DNA from: an uncultured Clostridia bacterium
Lineage (GTDB): Bacteria > Bacillota > Clostridia > TANB77 > CAG-508
Assembly (NCBI GenBank): GCA_947628395.1
Contig: CANQZP010000055.1
Span: 1-8,890 of the forward strand
Reading direction: 5' to 3'
Length of the DNA stretch: 8,890 nucleotides
Part shown: piece after piece, positions 1-4,962 of the stretch
How positions within the stretch are numbered: the stretch's first letter is position 1
Layout: each line of letters starts with the position of its first letter
The notes under the pieces: generated by a model
What the model saw: only the letters and a program-made list of their open reading frames with translations
What the model was told of the DNA's origin: nothing
The model's database searches: none
Made by a program: the position numbers and the translations under genes

Positions 1-12
1 CCGCTTAATTAT

Positions 13-87
13 GGCCCGTTGGTAAAGCGGTTAATACACCGCCCTTTCACGGCGGAGACATGGGTTCGATTCCCGTACGGGTCACCA
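13..87 (+). tRNA. tRNA-Glu (anticodon TTC)
   Basis: The cloverleaf can be read directly. The acceptor stem GGCCCGT pairs with ACGGGTC (one G-T pair). The anticodon arm CCGCC/GGCGG closes the loop CTTTCAC with anticodon TTC, and the T arm contains GGTTCGATTCC. Discriminator A84 is followed by an encoded CCA (85-87). It decodes GAA/GAG. The tRNA-Thr gene follows after 17 bases, so the two are probably one transcript whose promoter lies upstream of the window. Confidence 0.97.
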
Positions 88-104
88 TTTAATTTAATAC
101 ATAT

Positions 105-180
<76 letters not shown>

Positions 181-183
181 ATA

Positions 184-230
184 AACGCCTTTTAGCTTGT
201 TTTATAACTTGTTAAGAGGTGTTATTTTTT
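184..230 (+). terminator. Rho-independent terminator of the tRNA pair
   Basis: Bases 184-196 pair with 211-223, giving a stem of about 13 bp with a few G-U pairs and core CGCCTTTTA / TAAGAGGTG. It is followed at once by a run of six T (225-230). It starts 4 bases after the CCA end of tRNA-Thr, as expected for the end of a tRNA transcript. Confidence 0.8.
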
Positions 231-451
231 CCCTAAAAATAAGGATTTCTCATTTTTCGAGTGTTATAGAATTTTATAAAATTTTATATAAAATTAGAAA
301 AAATGTTATAAAATTGAATTTTGAAATGTTATAAAAAATAAACGATAGAATAGTTGATGTAACTGAATTCTATCGTTTTAATTCTTTAAAAAGAAATTAA
401 ATTTTCTATAAAAAATATTATAAAAAATGTTATAAAAAATGTAATATTCGC
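231..451. other. AT-rich non-coding region with recurring TGTTATA motif
   Basis: I find no convincing coding sequence here. The stretch is almost entirely A and T and repeats the word TGTTATA (followed by AAA or GAA) at about 262, 304, 327 and 428, always on the plus strand. Between the third and fourth copies lies the hairpin at 340-378. It ends at the promoter of the small toxin-like gene. The motif may be a binding site, or only low-complexity drift. Confidence 0.5.
340..378. terminator. 12-bp perfect hairpin, probably a bidirectional terminator
   Basis: AAACGATAGAAT (340-351) pairs perfectly with ATTCTATCGTTT (367-378). The loop can extend the stem with AGTT/AACT (352-355 with 361-364). 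Read on the minus strand, the stem is followed by a T-rich run (TTTATTTTTTAT), the better terminator shape; on the plus strand it is followed by only TTTTAATTCTTT. It could stop minus-strand read-through from the antisense RNA or the vanW-like gene before it reaches the tRNA genes. Confidence 0.6.
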
Positions 452-480
452 TTGAAATATATAAAAAAATAGTATATAGT
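452..480 (+). promoter_or_regulatory. Sigma-A promoter of the small toxin-like gene
   Basis: The -35 box TTGAAA (452-457) is separated by 17 bp from the -10 box TATAGT (475-480). The expected start is near A487, which gives a leader of about 73 nt before the ATG at 560. The leader starts exactly at one arm of the inverted repeat shared with the antisense RNA. Confidence 0.75.
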
Positions 481-486
481 GTTTAC

Positions 487-520
487 ATAGAAAATGAGAA
501 TAATCAGGTGTGGTTTTGCC
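487..520 (+). repeat. Left arm of a 34-bp imperfect inverted repeat (toxin leader)
   Basis: This segment matches the minus strand of 732-765 without gaps. The first 14 bases (487-500) and last 8 (513-520, GTTTTGCC) are identical, and 5 of the 12 between agree. Three of the seven differences are A-to-G changes that keep G-U pairing between the two arms within the toxin mRNA. It lies at the predicted 5' end of the toxin transcript. Confidence 0.85.
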
Positions 521-552
521 TTCAAACCTCGATTCTTCGAGAGTGAGGAGGT
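512..552 (+). promoter_or_regulatory. Leader with alternative hairpins around the Shine-Dalgarno site
   Basis: The ribosome site GAGGAGGTG (545-553) is very strong, matching the 16S tail over 8 bases, and lies 6 bases before the ATG. Upstream, ACCTC (526-530) is complementary to GAGGT (548-552) and could mask it, helped by ATTCT/AGAGT (532-536 with 540-544). Competing local hairpins are GGTTT/AAACC (512-516 with 524-528) and CTCGA/TCGAG (528-532 with 537-541). Masking of the site is inferred from complementarity only. Confidence 0.45.
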
Positions 553-559
553 GGTACAT

Positions 560-670
560 ATGATAGAAACAGCTTTATTAAATATAATCCATTTATTATT
601 ATTCGGCTTAATTGCCGAAACTATCTGTGTATTTGCCTTAATTATACTTGTGATAATTTTGAGCAAATAA
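560..670 (+). CDS. Putative type I toxin, 36-residue hydrophobic peptide
   Basis: This 36-residue ORF starts with ATG six bases after a near-perfect ribosome site and ends with TAA at 668-670. The peptide (MIETALLNII..., ending LVIILSK) is almost wholly hydrophobic from about residue 5 to 34, with one acidic residue (E20) inside and a single C-terminal lysine. It would be one membrane-spanning helix. It has its own good promoter, a structured leader, and a convergent antisense RNA covering its stop codon and 3' region, the arrangement known for TxpA/RatA and BsrG/SR4 in Bacillus. From that context I infer a membrane-acting toxin repressed by antisense RNA. I do not recognise the peptide itself as a member of a named toxin family. 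A small membrane peptide of other function is the main alternative. Confidence 0.7.
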   Translation: MIETALLNIIHLLLFGLIAETICVFALIILVIILSK

Positions 671-675
671 AAAAA

Positions 676-719
676 GAAAACTCACATCTGTACTTTGCCT
701 AGAGCATTTGTGAGTTTTC
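676..719. terminator. Bidirectional terminator hairpin between toxin and antisense RNA
   Basis: GAAAACTCACA (676-686) pairs perfectly with TGTGAGTTTTC (709-719) around a 22-base loop. On the minus strand it is followed by CTTTTTTTATT, so it is a strong end for the antisense RNA. On the plus strand it is followed only by TTTTCATAAATT, so toxin transcripts may pass it and end at the next hairpin (736-753). Confidence 0.75.
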
Positions 720-731
720 ATAAATTATACT

Positions 732-765
732 GGCAAAACTACATTTGTAGTTTCTCATTTTCTAT
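732..765 (-). repeat. Right arm of the 34-bp imperfect inverted repeat (antisense RNA leader)
   Basis: Read on the minus strand, this is the predicted first 34 nt of the antisense RNA, and it matches the toxin leader at 487-520. Read on the plus strand, it is the toxin 3' region and is complementary to the toxin's own 5' leader: 14 bp, a 4x4 internal loop, then 16 bp including three G-U pairs. Confidence 0.85.
736..765 (+). terminator. Probable toxin mRNA terminator
   Basis: AAACTACA (736-743) pairs with TGTAGTTT (746-753) over a 2-base loop, followed by CTCATTTTCTATCTTT, which is T-rich but interrupted. It would place the toxin mRNA end at about 760-768, opposite the antisense start. The T-run is imperfect, so termination efficiency is uncertain. 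Confidence 0.5.
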
Positions 766-769
766 CTTT

Positions 770-798
770 ATTATACACAGATTTTTAAGAAATGTCAA
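770..798 (-). promoter_or_regulatory. Perfect consensus sigma-A promoter for the antisense RNA
   Basis: On the minus strand TTGACA (793-798) and TATAAT (770-775) are separated by exactly 17 bp, matching consensus at all 12 positions. It lies only 27 bases beyond the stop codon of the vanW-like gene and points towards the toxin gene. A promoter this strong on non-coding DNA fits an antitoxin RNA that must outnumber its target. Confidence 0.9.
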
Positions 799-824
799 AT
801 GAAATTTTATCAAAATTATCCAAA

Positions 825-2705
825 TTATTCCGTAGTTTCTTGATCAGGTGTTGAAGGTGTTGGCTCTGGAGAAGGATCAGGAGTCGTTGGATTTTCAGGT
901 GTTACTGGATTAGTAGGAGCAGAAGGTGTAGATGGATTTGCAGGTGCAGCAGGAGTTTCAGGTGCAGCAGGTGATGCTGGAGCTGCTACTTTTTTAGTTC
1001 CAACTAATACAATTTGCTTCATAGAGCTATAAGTATCTGTAGAAAGTAAAGTCTTAGATACAAAGTTACCATTTAAATATAATTCTTTATAAGCAACACT
1101 TCTACAACCTAATTTACCAGGTTGTTTAACAACTTGCTTACCTTCCTCTAGAGTAGGGTCTTCTATAGTTTCTACAGCAAATGGTATAGTTCCAGTTTTA
1201 GCAGAAGATATTTTTACTGTATATTCAACATCTTCTTTAATTCCGTAAACACTAATACTAGCGATTCCACTATTAACAGATGATACTAATTTAATTGGAT
1301 ATTTTCTTGTATTTTTAAATTGAAAGTCAACTGAACCATAAACTACGGTAGCGTCTCTACTTGGATCAGCATAAGTAGTAGTAAACATATGATTAGATCT
1401 TTGAACTATTCCCAAGTTTGCAATTACAACAGCATTATATAATGTAGAAGAAATTTGGCAAATACCTCCACCAACACCATCTACTACTTGACCATTTTCA
1501 TAAATAGCAGCTTCTTTGTATCCATTTTCTATTGTCCTTTTTCCAACTACCTTATTATATGAAAAAGTATCACCAGGTAAAACTACAGTACCATTTATTT
1601 TATTAGAAGCAAGTCGTAAATTTGTTGTTCTATTAGTATTACTTGCATCATATTTAGTTGTAAAATTACTTAATTGATGAGGAAAAGCATCTTCACCTAA
1701 ATCATTAACTGTTTTATTTGCTTTTTGAATTTTTAAAGGAATAATATATTCATCTTTATCTTCTTTTAATAATGCTTTAGCTTCCTCCATCGAAATAGCA
1801 AAATCTATTCCATCCTCATCAACTACTAATTTAAAAGGATCTTTTTCTATATAAGCATCTTTTGGTTCTGTATGAACCTCTTCATAAATTTTTTCAATAT
1901 CTATATCGCCAGGTTCTACATAATCAACAGGTAAATCTATATTAGAAATTTTATCTTTTTTTGGAGTAATATTTGTAATAGTATCAATTATAATATCTTT
2001 TGTTTTTTCTTTATTTAATTTATTACCAGGAGTTCCTTTAGTAATAATTAATTCATCTTCTTCAATGCAATATGTATAATCAACTACTTTATCTGGTATA
2101 TTGTTTTCAAGTTCTGTAACAATACTATCTAATTTTTCAACATTATATGTTGTATCAATTTGCAAATTTTCATCTACAAAAAATTTTTTAATAACATTAA
2201 AATTATTGAAAATTAAATTATTATTTCTTCCAATATTATAAGCCTTTTCAACAGTTTCATCTATTTTATAAGTTACTTCTAAATCTTCTGTAGTAAATTC
2301 AGCTTCATAATCTTTATTATGGAACTTTAGTGTTTGAGATAACCCATTAGAAAGTTCTTTTTTCAACTTTTCTTTTGCTTCTTGAGATGTTAAACCAGAT
2401 ACATCAACTGAATTTATGGTTACATTAGCAACAATTTTATTATTTAACATTGTAATTATTGCAAAAACAGTACAAAGGATTAATAACAAAACTATAACTA
2501 TTACAGAAATAATAGCAATTTTAATTCTCTTTTTCTTTTTTCTAATTTTTTCATCAATATACTCTTGAGAATTAATGTTAAGTTCTTTCTTTTTCTTACT
2601 TTTTTTGTCATCTTTTATGTCATTATTACTTTTTTCTTTTTCGCTTTTCACCTCTTTAGTACTTTTAGTTTTTTCATTTTTTTCTTTTAAATCTTCTTTA
2701 TTCAT
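825..2705 (-). CDS. VanW family protein with G5 domain, membrane-anchored and cell-wall facing
   Basis: 626 residues. Residues 1-60 are a highly charged, lysine-rich cytoplasmic region, followed by one transmembrane helix (about 62-87). The outer part has a region resembling the peptidoglycan-binding PG_binding_4 fold (roughly 105-260). A VanW domain follows (about 345-470) with the family signature GGGICQISSTLYNA (412-425). Then comes a G5 domain (about 495-571: IPFAVETIEDPTLEEGKQ, ending VLVGTKK). The tail from 573 is rich in Pro, Ala and Thr and probably spans the wall. VanW proteins occur in some vancomycin-resistance clusters but their biochemical role is unknown; G5 domains bind wall or amino-sugar polymers. 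The role here is inferred as envelope-associated. The start is supported by AAAGGGGAA (2713-2721). No clear terminator separates it from the antisense RNA promoter. Confidence 0.93.
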   Translation of the reverse strand: MNKEDLKEKNEKTKSTKEVKSEKEKSNNDIKDDKKSKKKKELNINSQEYIDEKIRKKKKRIKIAIISVIVIVLLLILCTVFAIITMLNNKIVANVTINSVDVSGLTSQEAKEKLKKELSNGLSQTLKFHNKDYEAEFTTEDLEVTYKIDETVEKAYNIGRNNNLIFNNFNVIKKFFVDENLQIDTTYNVEKLDSIVTELENNIPDKVVDYTYCIEEDELIITKGTPGNKLNKEKTKDIIIDTITNITPKKDKISNIDLPVDYVEPGDIDIEKIYEEVHTEPKDAYIEKDPFKLVVDEDGIDFAISMEEAKALLKEDKDEYIIPLKIQKANKTVNDLGEDAFPHQLSNFTTKYDASNTNRTTNLRLASNKINGTVVLPGDTFSYNKVVGKRTIENGYKEAAIYENGQVVDGVGGGICQISSTLYNAVVIANLGIVQRSNHMFTTTYADPSRDATVVYGSVDFQFKNTRKYPIKLVSSVNSGIASISVYGIKEDVEYTVKISSAKTGTIPFAVETIEDPTLEEGKQVVKQPGKLGCRSVAYKELYLNGNFVSKTLLSTDTYSSMKQIVLVGTKKVAAPASPAAPETPAAPANPSTPSAPTNPVTPENPTTPDPSPEPTPSTPDQETTE

Positions 2706-2734
2706 TTTTAATTCCCCTTTATATGAAAATTGAC

Positions 2735-2763
2735 ATATAACAATTATATCTTAACATATATGT
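2735..2763. promoter_or_regulatory. Two short palindromes, possible operator
   Basis: ATATAA-CAA-TTATAT (2735-2749) covers the predicted vanW-like start site, and ACATATATGT (2754-2763) sits in its promoter spacer. They lie between this gene and the divergent XRE regulator, a usual place for such a repressor to bind. In DNA this AT-rich, short palindromes also arise by chance. Confidence 0.3.
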
Positions 2764-2776
2764 ATTTTTTTATCAA
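2748..2776 (-). promoter_or_regulatory. Promoter of the vanW-like gene
   Basis: On the minus strand TTGATA (2771-2776) and TAAGAT (2748-2753) are 17 bp apart. The start would be near 2741, about 35 nt before the ATG. A 10-bp palindrome lies in its spacer. Confidence 0.55.
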
Positions 2777-2823
2777 TATTTTATTCATTGTTTTTAAACT
2801 AAAGTTAATTTTTTTAAATCTTC

Positions 2824-2852
2824 TAGACAAAAAAATATTTATTTTATATAAT
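2824..2852 (+). promoter_or_regulatory. Promoter of the XRE regulator gene
   Basis: TAGACA (2824-2829), a 17-bp spacer and a perfect TATAAT (2847-2852). The start would be near 2859, giving a short leader with AAAAGGAGA (2867-2875) 9-10 bases before the ATG. Confidence 0.65.
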
Positions 2853-2884
2853 GATATATATTAAGAAAAAGGAGAATTAGTTAT

Positions 2885-3454
2885 ATGTTAGGACAATTAC
2901 TTGCAAGAATTCGTGAAGATAGACAAATTTCAAAAACAGACCTTTCAACTTTGACAGGAATAAATGTTGGACACTTAACACATATTGAAAAAGGAGAAAG
3001 AAAACCAAGTCATAAGGCTTTAAAAACTATTTGTGATGCATTAAAAATACCATATCAACCTGTATTTTTTACTTATGACAAAGAAGTAACAGAAGAACAA
3101 CAAGAATTTGAATTATTAAATTCTATTTATTATGATAAAATACCACTTATAAAAATAGATTCTTTTGTTGAAGCCCCAAGAGAATTCCCAACAGCAGCAT
3201 GTGCATTTAAAATGACAGATGAAGCATTAAAAAATAGCATTCCTAAAGATACTATATGCTATTTAGAGCCAAATACAATACCTCTACATAAAGAATTTGG
3301 GCTATTTGAATATAATAATCAATTTATTGTTAGAAGAATTTTATACAAGAAAAATAAAGTTGTACTAAAATCAGATGCTATTTTTGCTAAAGATATAGAT
3401 ATTTCAGATGCTGATACTTTCAGAATAATAGGAAAGGTATTTGTCGAAAAATAA
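2885..3454 (+). CDS. XRE-family regulator with a degenerate S24 (LexA-like) domain
   Basis: 189 residues. An N-terminal helix-turn-helix covers about 1-60 (LLARIREDRQISKTDLS...HIEKGERKPS), the Cro/C1 type. After a linker, residues about 85-189 resemble the LexA/C1 C-terminal domain. The segment FKMTDEAL (108-115) aligns with the catalytic-serine region (usually ..DSM..), with Ala114 in place of Ser. FIVRRIL (147-153) aligns with the TVKRL of LexA, with Arg150 in place of the catalytic Lys. Both catalytic residues thus appear lost, so the domain probably serves dimerisation or ligand binding and not self-cleavage. It likely regulates itself and possibly the divergent vanW-like gene. The next gene has its own promoter. 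Confidence 0.88.
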   Translation: MLGQLLARIREDRQISKTDLSTLTGINVGHLTHIEKGERKPSHKALKTICDALKIPYQPVFFTYDKEVTEEQQEFELLNSIYYDKIPLIKIDSFVEAPREFPTAACAFKMTDEALKNSIPKDTICYLEPNTIPLHKEFGLFEYNNQFIVRRILYKKNKVVLKSDAIFAKDIDISDADTFRIIGKVFVEK

Positions 3455-3477
3455 CAAAATGTTTACAATTTTATAAC

Positions 3478-3520
3478 AAAGATATTTTATTTGTCGCAAT
3501 ATATTGAATAAAATATTTTT
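3478..3520 (+). terminator. AT-only hairpin after the XRE gene, weak terminator candidate
   Basis: AAAGATATTTTATT (3478-3491) can pair with AATAAAATATTTTT (3507-3520) over a 15-base loop, ending in five T. The stem has no G-C pairs, so it is weak. It overlaps the -35 box of the next promoter. Confidence 0.35.
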
Positions 3521-3532
3521 AAATAATATAAT
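3504..3532 (+). promoter_or_regulatory. Promoter of the starch-binding-domain gene
   Basis: TTGAAT (3504-3509), a 17-bp spacer and a perfect TATAAT (3527-3532). The start would be near 3539, leaving a 27-nt leader that contains AAGGAG (3553-3558). Confidence 0.65.
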
Positions 3533-3565
3533 ATTTATACAAAAGATTTTTTAAGGAGATTTGTT

Positions 3566-4033
3566 ATGGAATTAACAAAAAATATATTTTTTAATACAGA
3601 TAAATTAACACCAAATACTAATGTTAAAATTTCGTATTCAGGTAAATTTTTTCAAGATAATTCAGAAGAAGTGTATATTCATTATGGATTTGGAGAAAAC
3701 TGGGAAGAATTACATGATGTAAAAATGGAAAAATCAGAATTAGGTTTTCAAACTGAAATAGAATTAATAAAAAGCGATACATTTCGTTTTTGTTTTAAAA
3801 ATGAGAAAGATGAGTGGGATAACAACAATGAAGAAAACTATATATTCCCAATAGAACATGTTGAAACAGATTTAATAGTTCAGGAAAATAATTTTAGTTT
3901 AACATCTCCTAGAAAACTTAGAAAATCTTATATATTAACAAAGAAAATTAAACTTGCAATATATAAAATAATTACATACTTGCCTAGATTAGTATCAGGA
4001 AATTACAAAAAAGCACATAACAATAATAATTAA
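3566..4033 (+). CDS. Small starch/glycogen-binding protein (CBM25/26/53-like), no signal peptide
   Basis: 155 residues. Residues about 17-96 look like one starch-binding module of the CBM25/26/53 group: VKISYSG (20-26), VYIHYGFGENW (36-46), F-rich strands at 73-77, and the hallmark WDNN (84-87) followed by NY (91-92). Trp46 and Trp84 are likely sugar-stacking residues. There is no signal peptide or membrane helix, so the protein should be cytoplasmic, where glycogen is the likely ligand. After a linker, residues 115-150 form a strongly basic tail with hydrophobic spacing (LRKSYILTKKIKLAIYKIIT), which may be an amphipathic membrane- or partner-binding helix. No catalytic domain is attached and no glycogen gene is nearby, so the role is unknown. 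The start is supported by AAGGAG seven bases upstream. Confidence 0.8.
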   Translation: MELTKNIFFNTDKLTPNTNVKISYSGKFFQDNSEEVYIHYGFGENWEELHDVKMEKSELGFQTEIELIKSDTFRFCFKNEKDEWDNNNEENYIFPIEHVETDLIVQENNFSLTSPRKLRKSYILTKKIKLAIYKIITYLPRLVSGNYKKAHNNNN

Positions 4034-4058
4034 AAGATAGCAAAAAGCTATCTTTTTT
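4032..4058 (+). terminator. Strong Rho-independent terminator, probably bidirectional
   Basis: AAAAGATAGC (4032-4041) pairs with GCTATCTTTT (4047-4056) around AAAAA and runs into six T (4053-4058). It overlaps the stop codon of the starch-binding gene. In the minus direction it gives a similar hairpin with four T, so it may also stop transcripts of the convergent reductase gene. Confidence 0.92.
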
Positions 4059-4061
4059 GTT

Positions 4062-4079
4062 GGGCGATTTTAATCGCCC
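4062..4079. repeat. Palindrome GGGCGATT-TT-AATCGCCC
   Basis: Two perfect 8-base arms with a 2-base loop. The same arms recur at 6882-6900 within the MITE-like element. Read on the minus strand, the copies share a longer word (AAGAACGGGCGATT), so they are copies of one repeat family in opposite orientation. The GC content contrasts sharply with the surrounding genes. Confidence 0.8.
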
Positions 4080-4088
4080 GTTCTTACA

Positions 4089-4143
4089 AAGACGGACAGT
4101 TATTAGTAGGGGCGGGCCTTGCGTCCGCCCTTTTGTCTGCCTT
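4089..4143. repeat. Nested GC-rich palindromic repeat (REP-like)
   Basis: Outer arms AAGACGGACA (4089-4098) and TGTCTGCCTT (4134-4143) pair with one mismatch and one G-T. An inner stem GGGCGG/CCGCCC (4110-4115 with 4125-4130) is followed by TTTT. The flank GTAGGGGCG also occurs, reversed, at 6897-6905. It lies between convergent genes, where it may help terminate transcription. It has no credible coding content. Confidence 0.65.
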
Positions 4144-4162
4144 ACATTTTTGCTTGACCTTT

Positions 4163-4894
4163 TTAATTTATTACCCATCCACCATTTATAGAAATAACCT
4201 GCCCAGTTGTAAACTCATCATCAATAAGCCACTTTACACACTTAGAAATATCAGAAACTCTACCAATTCTACCAAGAGGAGTATCATATTTAATTTTTTC
4301 TAAATCATCATAAGATAAATCTTTATTCATATCAGTATCAATAAGGCCAGGAGCAATCGAATTTACTCTTATATTACAAGGCCCTAATTCTTTTGAGAGT
4401 GCCTTAGTAAGACCATCCATTCCAGCCTTAGAAACAGAATATAAAACTTCGCAAGAAGCCCCAACCAATCCCCATATAGAAGAAATATTAATTATTAAAC
4501 CACTTTTTTGACTAATCATAGTATTTACAACTTCTTGAGATGTAGCAAAAGCAGAATATAAATTAGTATTAATAATATTATTCCAATCATCATCTGTCGT
4601 TTTAGAAAATTCTTTTACGAGATCAATACCTGCATTATTTATTAAAATATCTATTCTACCATATTTATTAATAACAAAATCTATCATTCTTGTAATATCA
4701 CTTCTTTTAGAAACATCAGCTTTAAACAAATCAATAGAAATATTTTCTTTTTCCAATCTTAATTTTAAGTCATTTGCTTCTTTTTCAGATTTATTATAAT
4801 TAGCAATAACATTAATATTTTGTTTAGCTAAGGTTATAGCAATATCTCTGCCAATCCCTCTAGATGCACCAGTAATAATAGCAACTTTTTTCAT
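4163..4894 (-). CDS. ymfI: SDR-family reductase, YmfI-like (EF-P 5-aminopentanone reductase)
   Basis: 243 residues, the usual length of a classical short-chain dehydrogenase. It shows the NAD(P) site TGASRGIG (8-15), NNAG (86-89), catalytic Ser139 in NISSIWG, YSVSK with Tyr152 and Lys156, and PG at 182-183. ISSIWGLVGASCEVLYS closely follows my memory of Bacillus YmfI, which reduces the 5-aminopentanone on elongation factor P Lys32 to 5-aminopentanol in the cytoplasm. A FabG-type 3-oxoacyl-ACP reductase is the alternative. No fatty-acid genes are nearby, and no efp gene is in the window either. I chose the ATG at 4892-4894 because GGGGGA lies just upstream of it; an in-frame TTG at 4907-4909 would put that ribosome site inside the gene. 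It has its own promoter. Confidence 0.88.
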   Translation of the reverse strand: MKKVAIITGASRGIGRDIAITLAKQNINVIANYNKSEKEANDLKLRLEKENISIDLFKADVSKRSDITRMIDFVINKYGRIDILINNAGIDLVKEFSKTTDDDWNNIINTNLYSAFATSQEVVNTMISQKSGLIINISSIWGLVGASCEVLYSVSKAGMDGLTKALSKELGPCNIRVNSIAPGLIDTDMNKDLSYDDLEKIKYDTPLGRIGRVSDISKCVKWLIDDEFTTGQVISINGGWVIN

Positions 4895-4917
4895 AAATAT
4901 TTCCCCCAATCATAATA

Positions 4918-4947
4918 ATTATACAATAAATATATATTTTTTATCAA
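4918..4947 (-). promoter_or_regulatory. Promoter of the YmfI-like gene
   Basis: On the minus strand TTGATA (4942-4947) and a perfect TATAAT (4918-4923) are 18 bp apart. The start would be near 4911, about 17 nt before the ATG, so the leader is short and holds little beyond the ribosome site. Confidence 0.7.
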
Positions 4948-4962
4948 ATTTTAAATATGAGA

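Larger units (their letters stand above)
665..765 (-). ncRNA. Predicted antisense RNA antitoxin, about 100 nt
   Basis: A perfect consensus promoter on the minus strand (770-798) should start an RNA at about 763-766. It would run to the hairpin at 676-719 and end in the T-run that follows on this strand (669-675, CTTTTTTTATT). The RNA is fully complementary to the toxin stop codon and 3' region. I see no ORF with a ribosome site in it. It would fold into a 5' hairpin (736-753) and a 3' terminator hairpin. Its first 34 nt resemble the toxin leader. Role inferred: block or destabilise the toxin mRNA through the shared tail, as RatA and SR4 do. Confidence 0.7.

Noticed and set aside
261..440. TGTTATA repeats as a CRISPR array or replication iterons
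   Set aside because: The units are only 7-10 bases, irregularly spaced and almost pure A/T, and there are no spacer-like unique segments, cas genes or replication gene.
430..666. 78-residue ORF on the minus strand
   Set aside because: It lies opposite the small toxin gene and AT-rich leader DNA, has no good ribosome site and encodes low-complexity sequence. The plus-strand gene with promoter and ribosome site explains the region better.
3984..4178. 64-residue ORF on the minus strand
   Set aside because: It runs across the terminator and GC-rich palindromic repeats between two convergent genes and overlaps both of them. Its sequence is a translation of repeats.
4895..4909. Upstream TTG start for the YmfI-like gene
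   Set aside because: It would add five residues (encoding MGEIF) and place the GGGGGA ribosome site inside the gene. The ATG at 4892-4894 matches the usual N-terminus of the family.
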